From: Numida meleagris
Taxonomy: Eukaryota; Chordata; Aves; Galliformes; Numididae
NCBI RefSeq assembly: GCF_002078875.1
Contig: NC_034414.1
Location: forward strand, 31,593,635-31,657,634
DNA: 64,000 nucleotides
Direction: 5' to 3'
The translations under genes were made by a program, and so were the position numbers. Positions 13,001 through 23,370 of this stretch are shown one piece after another (positions within the stretch are counted from its first letter, which is position 1; every line of letters starts with the position of its first letter). The notes under the pieces were generated by a model, which was not told where the DNA came from, made no database searches, and saw only the letters and a program-made list of their open reading frames with translations.

Positions 13001-16000
13001 CCAAAAATAGGAAGAAAATCGTCTGCAAAGTATGACAGTACAAAAACATTTACAGAATAACAGTACATTTTCTGGTTGGAAAAAATAAAATAAACCAGCA
13101 AACCTCTATGAATAGTTTTTAAGCAAAGAGTGACTGGAGAGGGAGCATTGAAAGGAGTTCAGTGCTGAGGAGAATGGACTTGCAGGGAGAACCAGAAATT
13201 ATTATTTCTTTCTGAGAACAGAAAATGGGCTGCATGCCTTCTGTCTAGAACAAATTTCTAAAAAAAAAACACAAAACATCTTCTCCAGATAGCTTCTCCA
13301 AAAGCTTTGCCTGGCTTCATAAGTGAGGTTCTGGGAGGACCTACACAAGTTACCCATGGAAACTTCTTCAGAAATGTCCTTTCTTGCTGCAGCTAACAAT
13401 TAAAAATATTGCGGTTTTTTTATACTTTACACTTGGGATGCAATTCCATCTTTCAAACCAAATCAAGAAGCCGTACAAGAAAAGACAAGAAAGAGAATTG
13501 CAAGAGAACTAAGGTTGGGGTGTGTGGGGTGGTGTGTCTGTATATTTTGCTTTTTTTTCTCTCAGCAATCACTAAGCCTGTCTGAATTTTTTCACCTGTC
13601 TGGATTTCCTTTCCCAGTCAGTAAACTGCAAAGGAAGCAAGTTACCATCAACAAGCTGTGGGTGACAGCCAGTTTAATTTTCCATCATAAGTAGTTTTAA
13701 TGACATTTTGAAAGGATAGCACAATGGAATGCTAACATTTTGAATTTCGTAGAAATCAGGAGATCATTCTTATTTTTGGTCCCTGACCTGTTCTAACAAG
13801 CTTGAATGTAACGTTTTATCTCTGTGGTTTTCTTTACGTATTGGGCAACTCATTAAATAGCAGATCATCTAGTCTGATTACAAGCAAATTAGTGAATAAT
13901 TTATTACAGCTACACAGAAGCCCATGCAGAACTCTGAGACAAAGTGAATATACTGTTTCTCATGTTTCTTTTCTTGGGAAAGAATTTTAGGCCAAAAGTT
14001 TACTTTGTCCCTAAGATCAACTTCACATGAACCGGTATGCGTCTGCTCCCCTCGACTCCCCTGAGCTCTCTCATTAAAAAAAAGGGGGGAGTGGTGATGA
14101 CAGGGAAATAATGAAAAAACAATTCACCAGAAAGAATGGGACGTTTCCAGTCAGAACATTTATGTTTGAACATGGGGCCTGACATGTACTCAGCATACAA
14201 GAAAAAAACCTGAAAGCTCGAGCTTTGAAAAGGGTCAGACTTATATCCCTGGGGAAAGAAAACTTACGTACTGTGTTGCTTGCATCTTTCACACAGAGAC
14301 TCCCATCAAAATGGATTGAAATGAAGCAAGTGCCTTTCAGTTTTATTAGACAGTTGAGGTCTGTCTGCTCATTGTGCCATGCTTAGATTTTCAAGAAGGA
14401 TGCCAGTGAGTACCTAAATTTGGTGAGAGCCTCTGGAAAAAAAGAAATACTCATCTGGCAATGTAAATTGGACTGGGATCACCAAATGTACTTCACATAG
14501 CTTATCAGGATGCCAACAGGTTTTAGTAACTTGAGACTGCTGTCAGCCGGGACTGAACTTGAATGTCCTGTAGAGAAGAGACCTTAAATTATCTCCTCTA
14601 GTTATGCCTGCTTTCTCTGAGTATTGTATATAGATGGTGGTTCATTCTATCTCTTACCCTTTCTGAACAGTCCTGGCCAGAGTCTGAAATCCAGAGCAAT
14701 TTTTTCTATCATATTGAGAAATGCAACTCAGCCTTCTGATACAAAATTGGTTTTTTGCAACTTCCTCAGTGCATAGAGGTGTAAGTATCATGTAAATAAA
14801 TTTGATACAGGGCTCGAGGTTAATGTTTTGTGCACCACAGTCTCAAGCTGTGACGGTCATAACAAAAAATAGCAGCCATTATCATCCATCAAATGACAGA
14901 AACAGCATATGCTCAACAATTCTTGTTAGTCTAGTGACAGCATAGATCTATGGACTTCCATGTGCAACAGAGAGACAAAAGTTTTAACTAATCACACATA
15001 GGTTTAGTGAGTATGTAGACCACTTTTAGACTAAACCCCTAGCAGTTAAGCAAATCTTAGGCATGTGGCTTAGCAGGCTGTTAGCTGGCTATAGTCATTG
15101 CATGTGGATACTGGAAAGAGAATTTCTTGCTCTGAAACTCCCAGAATCTAAGCTGGGACCCAGACTTCAGACCACCAGTAACACTTAGGAATCCAATAAG
15201 ACACCCCTGGTGTGATCCACTTCATTTTATTAAGTAGAGATGTTATGACAGTGCTCCTTGGTGATGAAAAGTAAAAATGCAACAATGTCCCTACTCTACT
15301 CCACAAATACATTAGTTGTGAATATGCTGCTATTATAAAAATTTAGTTTTACTAGAGGTTTTCTAAAAACAACACAGCAACTAGAATTTGAACAATATTC
15401 GATTCTTTTGTTTGCTTTTTCACATTATAGAAAATAGAATCTTAATCCAAATTTGGATCTAATACAATTTTCAGATTTGTACCACGTTTATGACCATTTT
15501 AACATAGAACAACAGTTTTAATACCTTGCTGCATTAATTTAATAAGCTGTTTGAAATAGGCAGATACACAATGCATAGCTCAAATAAGAGTTTTGGGATT
15601 AGGTGTGTGATTGAAACCCTGTGTTTCCTCAGCATCAAGAGTGGTCAGGATTCTTGCCTCCAATCTTTTTTCAGCTGCATTTGGAAACCAGTTTTGCCTT
15701 TCACAGTCTTAAGTAGCGGCTCAGTTACTGGTCACTAAGGTTGACCTTCTTTATGTGTCAGAATGCCACTCAGGGGGATAAAAAAGGACGTGCCTTTTTA
15801 GGAAATCATTCTGTGTATTTACAAGCAGCTACTTGACCTTGCCCAAATGCAGACCAGGATCTAGCACTCTATTGTGTGCATTCTACAGTTCCTCCTGCCA
15901 GATCTATCCTACCCTCAAAAGTAGGGTCACATCTCTACCCTACACCTGTTACCGTCATGACTGTATCATGCAGTGCTATGCAGGCCAGAGAAACCCAAGG

Positions 16001-16052
16001 TAGGAAAATCCCTGTTGTTTGCATAGTGAGGACAAAAACATGGAATCATACC

Positions 16053-16510
16053 AATCATAGAATCATAGAATGGCTTAGGTTGGAGGGGACCTTAGAGATG
16101 ACTTGGTTCCAACCCCCCTGCCATGGGCAGGATTGCCAACCACTAGTTTAGATTGTGCAGAATTATGTCCAACCTAGCTTTGAATGCCTCCAGAGATGGG
16201 GCATTCACAACCTCTCTGGGCAACCTGTTCCAGTGCCTCATCATCCACTGAGTACAAAATGTATTCCTAACATTTAACCTAAATCTCCTCTCTGTTAATT
16301 TAAAGCCATTCCCCCTCATCTGTCATTATCAGACTGTGTAAAATGTCAGTCCTCCTCCAACTTGTAAGCTCCCTTTAAATGCTGGAAGGCCACTGTGAGA
16401 TCTCCCTGGAGTCTTCTCTTCTCCAAGCTAAACAAGCCAAGCTCCCTCAACCTATCTTCACAGGGGAGATGCTCTAGCCCTCTGATCATCCTCATGACCC
16501 TCCTCTGGAC
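16053..16510 (-). mobile_element. Older CR1 retrotransposon, 3' part (minus strand), interrupted
   Basis: Read on the minus strand, this is the 3' end of a CR1 LINE. It contains the region encoding the C-terminal part of ORF2 (equivalent to the [19 protein letters not shown] frame) and the 3' UTR. It ends in two to three octamers of the ATTCTATG type, seen as AATCATAGAAT at 16053-16071. The element stops abruptly near 16510 in a stretch reading CCTCTGGAC. The same element resumes at about 17825 with CTGCTCCAACAGC, so this is the distal half of one copy split by a later insertion. Frames are broken and the copy is dead. Confidence 0.93.
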
Positions 16511-16522
16511 TCCTTTCATCCC

Positions 16523-17338
16523 GCTGTAACAGTGGAACAAGTCTGAGACCTCCTCATGCAACTGAATGTATATAAGTCCATGGGGCCAGATGACATCCAT
16601 CGCAGGATTCTGAGAGAGATGGCTGATGTGGTTGCTGGGCCGCTTTCTATCATATTTGAAAAATCATGGCTGCCAGGTGAAGTCCCCAGTGACTGGAAAA
16701 AGGGAAACATTACTCCCATTTTTAAGAAAGGGAGAAAGGAAGACACGGGGAACTACAGGCCGGTGAGCCTCACATCTGTGCCTGGGAAGATCATGGAGCA
16801 GATCCTCCTAGAAGACATGTTAAGGCACATAGAAGACAAAGAGGTGATCCGAGACAGCCAGCATGGCTTCACCAAGGGCAGATCATGCCTGGCCTTCTAT
16901 GATGGAGTGACGGCATCAGTGGACAGGGGAAGGGAGATGGATGTCATCTTCCCAGACTTCTGCAAAGCCTTCGACATGGTCCCTCACCACATCCTTCTCT
17001 CTAAATTGGAGAGGTATGGATTTGAAGGATGGACTGTTTGGTGGATTAAAAACTGGTTGGCTGGACACAGCCAAATGGTTGTAATTAATGGTTCTGTGCC
17101 AGGGTGGAGGCTGGTCACAAGCAGTGTCCCTCCGGGATCAGTCTTGGGACCAGTGCTTGCAGCCCAAAAGGCCAACTGTGTTCTGGGCTGCATTAAAAGA
17201 GGAGTGGCCAGCAGGGAGAGGGAGGCGATTGTCCCCCTCTACTCAGCTCTTGTGAGGCCCCATCTGGAGTACTGCATCCAGGCCTGGGGCCCCCAGCACA
17301 AGAAAGCTCCTAGAACAGGTTCAGAGGTGGGCCACTAA
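16523..17338 (+). pseudogene. CR1 ORF2 reverse transcriptase fragment lacking the catalytic core
   Basis: The open frame from 16556 to 17338 (260 codons) encodes the N-terminal and fingers part of a CR1-type RT. It starts near [20 protein letters not shown] and continues through [58 protein letters not shown] and a GPVL segment. At about 17154-17158 the frame then jumps to [20 protein letters not shown]. Compared with the 62 kb copy, about 107 codons are missing, including the FADD active-site motif and the following thumb region. Four codons are also missing after GRSCL. Both losses keep the frame open. It then shifts out of the ORF2 frame at about 17304, after the GPQHKK residues, and stops at 17336-17338. 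The fragment cannot encode an active polymerase. Confidence 0.92.
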
Positions 17339-17339
17339 G

Positions 17340-17567
17340 ATGATCAGAGGGCTGGAACACCTCTCCTGTGAAGAAAGGTTGAGGAAACTGGGCTTGTTTA
17401 GCTTGAAGAAGAGAAGGCTCCGGGGAGACCTCATTGTGGCCTTCCATTACTTGAAGGGAGCGTATAAACAGGAGAGGGTACAACTGTTTACATGGGTGGA
17501 TAGTGATAGGACAAGGGGGAATGGTTTTAAACTAAGACAGCAGAGGTTTAGCTTAGATAGATATTAG
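17340..17567 (+). pseudogene. CR1 ORF2 C-terminal fragment
   Basis: This 75-codon frame continues ORF2 after the frameshift near 17304. It reads [20 protein letters not shown], then [19 protein letters not shown] and [20 protein letters not shown]. These residues match the C-terminal segment of CR1 ORF2 found in full at 63142-63555 in this window. It ends at a stop created near an extra GATA (about 17561-17564), so the final W-N-R-L-P segment is out of frame. It is inactive. Confidence 0.88.
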
Positions 17568-17760
17568 GAGGAAGTTTTTTACATGGAGGGAGGTGACGCT
17601 GGAACAGGTTGCCCAAGGAGGTTGTAGATGCCCCATCCCTGGAGGCATTCAAGGCCAGGCTGAACATGGCTCTGGGCAGCCTGGTCTAGTGGTTGGCAAC
17701 CCTGCACTCAGCAGGGGGGTTGAATCTCGATGATCTTTGAGGACCTTTTCAAGCCAGGCT

Positions 17761-17824
17761 ATTCTATGATTCTATGATTCTATGATTCTATGATTCTGTG
17801 ATTCTATGACTCTATGATTCTATG
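17761..17824 (+). repeat. CR1 3' terminal octamer array (8 units)
   Basis: There are eight consecutive copies of an 8-base unit of the ATTCTATG type, with single-base variants such as ATTCTGTG and ACTCTATG. This array is the 3' terminus of the younger CR1. In CR1 biology such octamers form the end that primes reverse transcription. The count here is higher than in the copies at 28.97 kb and 63.63 kb (about two to three units). Confidence 0.93.
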
Positions 17825-19557
17825 ACCTGCTCCAACAGCACCACATCCCTCCTGTACTGAGGGCCCCAGGCTTGGACACAGTACTCCAGATGGGGCCTTG
17901 TGAGGGCAGAGCACAGGGTGACAATCACTTCCCTCTCCCTGCTGGCCACCCCTCTTTTGGTGCAGCCCAGGTTACAGTTGGACCTTCTGGGCTGCAACAG
18001 CACACTCCTGGCTCATGTCCAGCTTTCTGTCCATCAGAATCCCCAAGTCCTTCTCCACAGGGCTGCTCTCAGAGTGCTTCTCCCAATCTGTCCTCATATC
18101 TGGGATTGCCTTGACACAAGTACAACACCTTGCCTTGTTAAACCTTTTTAGATTTTCATGCGCCTGCTTTTTGAGCATGTTTAAGTCTCTCTAGACAGTG
18201 CATCTTCCTTCCACTGCGTCAACTGCACCACTTAGCTTAGTGTCATCAGCAGACTTGCTGAGGGTACACTCAATACCATTGTCTGTGTCATTGATAAAGA
18301 TGTTGAAGAGCACTGGTCTCAAGATGGACCCCCGGGAGACACTACTTGTGACTGGCCTCCACCTGGATACAGAGCCATTAACATCCCTCTGGCTTCGACC
18401 CATTTTTTATCCACCTAACTGTCCAGCCTTCAAATCCATATCTCTTCAATTTAGAGATAAGGATGTGGTGCGGGACCATGTTAAATGTCTTGCACAAGTC
18501 CACAGAAGTGACATCAGTTGCCCTTCCTTTGTCCACTTATGCTGTCCCTTTGTCATAGAAGGCCACCAGATTGGTGAGGCACGATCTGCCCTTGATGAAC
18601 TCATGCTGGCTATCTTGGATCGTCTCCTCATCTTGTATGTGCCTTAACATCTCTTCCAGGAGGATTTGCTCCATGATCTTCCCAGGCACAAACATGAGGC
18701 TCATCAGCCTGTAGTTCCCTGGGATTTCCTTTCTCCCTTTCTTGAATATGGGAGTGATATTTTCCTTTTTCCAGTCACCAGGGACTTTGTCTGACAGCCA
18801 TGATTTTTCAAATACGATGGAGAGTGGCTTGGTAACCACATGAGCCAGTTCCTTCAGGACTCCAAGATGCACATCATCTGGCCCCGTAGGCTTGAACGCA
18901 TTCAGCCTCACGAGGTGGTCTCAGACTTGCTCCACTCCTACAGTGGGAAGAATTTTGCTTCCACAATGCCCGCTTAGAAGTTCAGGGATATGAGACGCAC
19001 GAGAAGCCTTAGTGGTCCTGAAGATGAAAGCAAAGAACTCATGAAAAACCTCAGCCTTCTCCATGTCTGAGGAGGCCAACTCTCCCTTTTCATTTATCAG
19101 AGGGAGTATACTGTCTCTTCTGCCCAATGTATCTAATGGAATCATTCTTGGTTTTTTTTGCATCCCTTGCCAAGTTCAATTCTATCTGTGTCTTGGCTTT
19201 CCTGGTCCCATCCCTGCATATACGGACAGATTCTCTTTATTCTTCTAGGGACATCCATCCCTGCTTTCACTGCTTGTAATTTTCCTTTTTTTCCCTCAGC
19301 CTGGCCAGCAAGTCGTTGCTCAGCCATGCTGTTTTCCTACCTTGTCTGCCTGATTTCTTCTTCTGGGGGATGGAGAGTTCTTGTGCTCTCAGAAAGATGT
19401 CCTTAAAGTGCTTCCAGCTCTGTTCTGTTTCTTTATCCATAAGGACAGTTTCCCAGGGGATCTCATCCAACAATTCCTTAAACAGCCTGAAGTTTGCTCT
19501 CCTGAAATTCAGGATTCTGACTCCACTCTTTGGCAAGCCCACATTCCTCAAGATCAT
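17825..19557 (-). pseudogene. Degraded CR1 ORF2 (linker plus reverse transcriptase)
   Basis: The reading frame is broken into at least five minus-strand pieces. These are 19557-19267 (linker, with SWKHFKDIFLRAQELSIPQK), 19163-18921 (GELASSDMEKAEVFHEFFA), 18911-18537 (RT N-terminal part, [18 protein letters not shown] and [19 protein letters not shown]), 18403-18191 (palm) and 18178-17825 (thumb and C-terminal part). In the palm piece the expected FADD motif reads SADD ([16 protein letters not shown]), so the aromatic residue before the catalytic aspartates is lost. The order of the pieces matches the intact order in the 62 kb copy. It is non-functional. Confidence 0.9.
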
Positions 19558-19562
19558 GAAGG
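17825..19562 (-). mobile_element. Older CR1 retrotransposon, 5' part (minus strand)
   Basis: This is the continuation of the minus-strand CR1 whose 3' end is at 16053-16510. Read on the minus strand it runs from the endonuclease-RT linker (start near 19562, frame MILRNVGLPKSGVRILNFRR) through the RT to [14 protein letters not shown] near 17825. It is 5'-truncated at about 19558-19565, so most of the endonuclease is missing. It is more diverged than the plus-strand copy inserted into it, as expected for the older partner. Confidence 0.93.
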
Positions 19563-20233
19563 CAGAAGATGGAAGAAGATTTAAACATCATTTCATTGTC
19601 ATTTTCTCACAATGACATTCTTAGAATCTCAAGACTGCATGCAACAGCAGCAGATTTACAGCACACAAGATCTGGATGCTGTAGAGAACTGTTAATAGAA
19701 GGAATAAATTTTTCATCTTTAGATTACTAATTTAAACTCATACTCAACTGCCTTAGAAATCACTAAGATCTGACAGTTGTTTCATCATATGGGCCACAGG
19801 ACAATTTTCCTGACAAAAAAAATAACACAAAAAAAGAGAAAATTTGAGTAGTCCCTCTCTTCTCAATGTATTCTCCGAACCAAGTGCTATAGTGAATTCG
19901 TACTCCAGTTATGAGTCAAAGTCACATTTCTAAAATAAAAAAAAAATAGAAAGAGCAAATAATTTCAATGATAATTCTAGTCCAAGACTCATTGTTCAGT
20001 TATGGACACTTGCTCTGAGTGTCAATGTGTCTTCTAACATCACCTAACATGATCTGCTGGTCTAAGAAATAACATTATGGCTCTCTATGAATTCTGCCTC
20101 TCCTGTCATCTGAAATGGCTCATAGAGCTCTAGGGTACAAGTAGAAATGAAGATGCAAAACCAGTAGGAGGTTAACAGGACTGAAAACCAGGACTACTAA
20201 CTAGTAACCAACCACATTACCTACAGGCCATTT

Positions 20234-20260
20234 TGGCAGGGAAGCAGGGTTTCCCTGCCA
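20234..20260. repeat. Perfect 10-bp inverted repeat (hairpin), GC-rich
   Basis: TGGCAGGGAA (20234-20243) and TTCCCTGCCA (20251-20260) are exact reverse complements around a 7-base loop. No T-run or gene end lies beside it, so a terminator role is not suggested. Its function is unknown and it may be chance. Confidence 0.8.
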
Positions 20261-21920
20261 CCAGTGCTAGTACAACAGTGTTTTTTCATACAGACATTTT
20301 GCAATCATGCCAAGTACCAACAAAATTCATATGGCAGCATATACAGCTTATTGCTTACTATTCCCTTTGGTTAGCTTTACCTAATAAAGTGCTGAAAGTA
20401 TCTTTCCCTGCTAGTAACAGTTCATAATTTCAACAGGTCTGGTTCTAAATTATAAATTTAATCCTATTAGTCCAATTTAATCCACCAGAATCAACCCCTT
20501 TATAACTGTTTTCAGATTGAAAAATAAATGTTAAGGTATCCAAATCAGTATTTCATAACCTCTTACATATTTATAAAATAAAGAACTACAAAACAAAAGA
20601 TTTTCTCTTGGAGAACTTTAAAAACAGTGATGATTTTCTAATGTTGTTGTGAGTGTACTACTCCTATTTTGCAATGACATTTTATATTTTTCATAAACTA
20701 AAAACTGTCCATATCTCTCAAACATGCTACAGTATCGTACTTCATTAATCACAAAAATTACAGCCCATGATGTTTCAATGAACAGAGTTATGCTCCCTGG
20801 TCATCTGCTTGAGAAGGCTGAGAGTTTAAAAAGCATGTCAGATAGAAAAATACAAGCACTGCATAAAGTGTTGCTTATCTGGTACCCCTAGGACATCTTT
20901 TGTAAAGTCAAATGCCTTAAATTAAATTAGCCAGTGGGCATGCTCTAATTGGAGACTTTTAGGAAGATACAGAAAGCTTGACTCAATTCTTTGAAGAATG
21001 TTCTTTTAACAATTTAGTTCATGGGAAGAAAATGATTATAAAAAATTTTATTATTCAGATAGTGACTATGGGTAGATAGAGTATGCAGCATAAAATTTTG
21101 CATGGCTTATCTATGGAGAATGCAGTAACTACACAGGACTCCAGACAAAAAAAGGCTGTCTTCCTAAGCAAAACAGGTTATGCTAATAGTTGTGGTGGTC
21201 AACAGTTCATTCTCTATTTTATTGGTTAATGGAGCAACTGAAATATATGGGCATGCCATGTTCTAATTGGTAATGAGGCAATTACAGCTATTATAAACTC
21301 ACTCCATACTATGTCAGGGTGCATTTGCCCAGCGCTCCCAGTTATTGAAATGGGAGAAGAGCCAGATAGACTGGATTTGCATACTTTAGCTTGGTTCCAG
21401 AATTGGGCAGGCAAGTTTTATCTCCACATAGTATGGAACAGCTATGCCACCTCTAATGACAAGCTGGCCCTGGGAGCAATACAGAATTATTAATGTACCA
21501 CACCTGACCTAATATATTCGTGCTCACTCTGAGAGGTCTACAATTCTAACACTATCTGCAATATAGATAATCCCACTACTGTTAATCAAGAGTTAATAAC
21601 ACCAGAAGCCTTTATGAGGTTAATTATACTTGCATTGGATTTTAAAACTGTCGAAGTAATTTAGGAGCATAAACTTCACCAATAGTTCAGCTCTCCATTT
21701 TTATAGAGCTTTTTGACTGTTATATTTAGGCATATCAGATCAAACCCCTACTGTTATGTTGGAAAAGAAAGCACTAGCTGAAATCAGCAGAAGCTTAAAG
21801 AGAACATTGCAGCAGACCTGAGTGTAGTGATCTTCCCTTTACTTCAAACCTACACTGGTTTCATATTGACTGTACTGGAGTACTTTCAGATGAGAAAGAT
21901 GCTGATCTGAAAATATACAA

Positions 21921-21948
21921 ATGATGCCATGGGAATGATGTCATGGGA
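21921..21948. repeat. 14-bp tandem duplication
   Basis: ATGATGCCATGGGA is followed directly by ATGATGTCATGGGA with one mismatch, then the start of a third unit. This is a small local duplication without an evident function. Confidence 0.85.
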
Positions 21949-23340
21949 ATGACAACACGGGGAAAAAAAGAACAACAATCTGATGAAGATGCTCAACCAT
22001 GTGTTTTTATTTCGCTAATATGGCTGGTCATCTATATATTTGAGAGCTGGTTACTTCGATCCTCTCACAGCTGGCAGCTGCACTGCAGCTTTTACACAGA
22101 CTCTGAAGCCTCTGTGATATTTCAGACATTCTAGCAAATCCATTTTTCCAACAATAAATAATGTACCCCTATAAAGTCACCTGAAAACCCTGAGAGAATT
22201 ATAGCCTTTATTATGTACAATTGGGGGTATATTAATCCTTACGTTGAAAGATTTTTTTAGTGACCTGTCTGAAAGTTAGATAAATTATCAGAAATAGCAA
22301 AGTAAAATTACACTAAATGTTCTTTAGTAGAACCACTGAAATGCCCTCTCCAAAATATGGGATTGTTTAGTTAGAGAAGAGAATCCAGAGACAGACATGA
22401 TCATTTTTTTTGTGGCATAGCTCGGAGGCTGATTACTTGAGTCAAGTGACCAATCTGGGAACGGTGAACCTCTGGACAGTCATTTTCTTGCTATTACTAG
22501 TGGCTATTTTAACCCACTCACCCATTAATCTACTATGTATTTTCCCTTGATTTATGGAACTTACCTTATAAATAACATTTAATACAATGGTACCTTTACT
22601 CATTCAAAACAAGGCCTTCACCTAAGTCCTTCTGAACACATAAGAAATGGTTTCTGAGCAACAGAAATAAAAGGCAAGGAGGGGAGAAAGCTCATTTAAC
22701 ATAAATATTGCAATATAATTGAAATTATATTAAAAAAAATTAAATAATTTTTTTGTGAACTTGTTTAAAAGGGTCAGAAATGTGTTTGAGCTGTGTGAGA
22801 TTAACCTTTACTCATTTGGGAAAATGCAGACTTCAACAGCAATCCTCTGCAGTGGTTGCACTTGCTAAAAGTTTAAAACAGTAATTTTTTTCCCAAGAAA
22901 GGTCATCTTGAGCTAAAATGTCAAATAAATTATTTAGATTACTGAATTAGAAAAGTGAGGATCTGACAGGCTGAATTCTTTATGCACATTAGCCACAGTC
23001 AGGGTCTCTATATGTTCTTTTTATTAAGTGCACCCCCTCTTCCCTTATTATAAATCTCTCAATTTATTTCAGTATATTCTCCTTAATATGTATCTTAGCA
23101 TCTAAATAGCTGGTCCAATTCGGTTCTTACTTGTACAAAACAGAAAGCACTTCATTTGATTGTTGCTAAGCATTTTTCCAGTATAAAACTGATGTAAGAA
23201 AGAAAATATATCCACTAGCTTAAAGAGGAAATCAAGTGACTAAAATCCATTTTTGAAGCCTCCATGTCATTATTAAATTCTAGATTGAATAGAAGACATA
23301 TTTGTAAGGAGAAAGACTATTTTGAAGGAAGGCAATAAGA

Positions 23341-23370
23341 AAATAAATGAATAAATAAATAAATAAATGA
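23341..23370. repeat. (AAAT)n microsatellite
   Basis: Seven tetranucleotide units of the AAAT/AATG type, with slightly imperfect ends. It is a simple-sequence repeat and likely length-variable. Confidence 0.9.

Larger units (their letters stand above)
1..16052. other. AT-rich non-coding sequence, no gene seen
   Basis: I see no supportable gene in this stretch. All open frames are short (under about 95 codons). None shows a recognisable domain or a run of exon-like frame with paired splice signals. The content is mostly unique AT-rich DNA with scattered homopolymer runs (A14 at 2355-2368, T16 at 4685-4700, A18 at 7958-7975) and an A/C-rich low-complexity patch near 10017-10070. The part around 2.5-3.0 kb has repeated homeodomain-type TAAT/ATTA motifs and might be regulatory. 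This could be intron or intergenic DNA. Confidence 0.7.
16511..17824 (+). mobile_element. Younger CR1 retrotransposon inserted into the older CR1
   Basis: This is a plus-strand CR1 copy, 5'-truncated just upstream of the reverse transcriptase region. It ends in eight ATTCTATG-type octamers (17761-17824), the diagnostic avian CR1 3' tail. It closely matches the copy at 61.0-63.6 kb. By eye there are about seven differences over roughly 210 aligned bases in the C-terminal and 3' region. It lies in opposite orientation inside the minus-strand CR1 whose halves are at 16053-16510 and 17825-19562. The flanking host sequence is continuous across it except for a possible 2-3 base GAC overlap. This fits CR1, which makes little or no target-site duplication. 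A 321-323 base internal deletion and a 12 base deletion are present (see the pseudogene entry). Confidence 0.95.

Noticed and set aside
14500..14800. Possible ancient CR1 3' end on the minus strand
   Set aside because: Only vague similarity, with no ordered motifs or tail octamers.
18198..18647. Plus-strand 149-codon open frame
   Set aside because: It is the antisense of the minus-strand CR1 reverse transcriptase. The CR1 frame explains the sequence.
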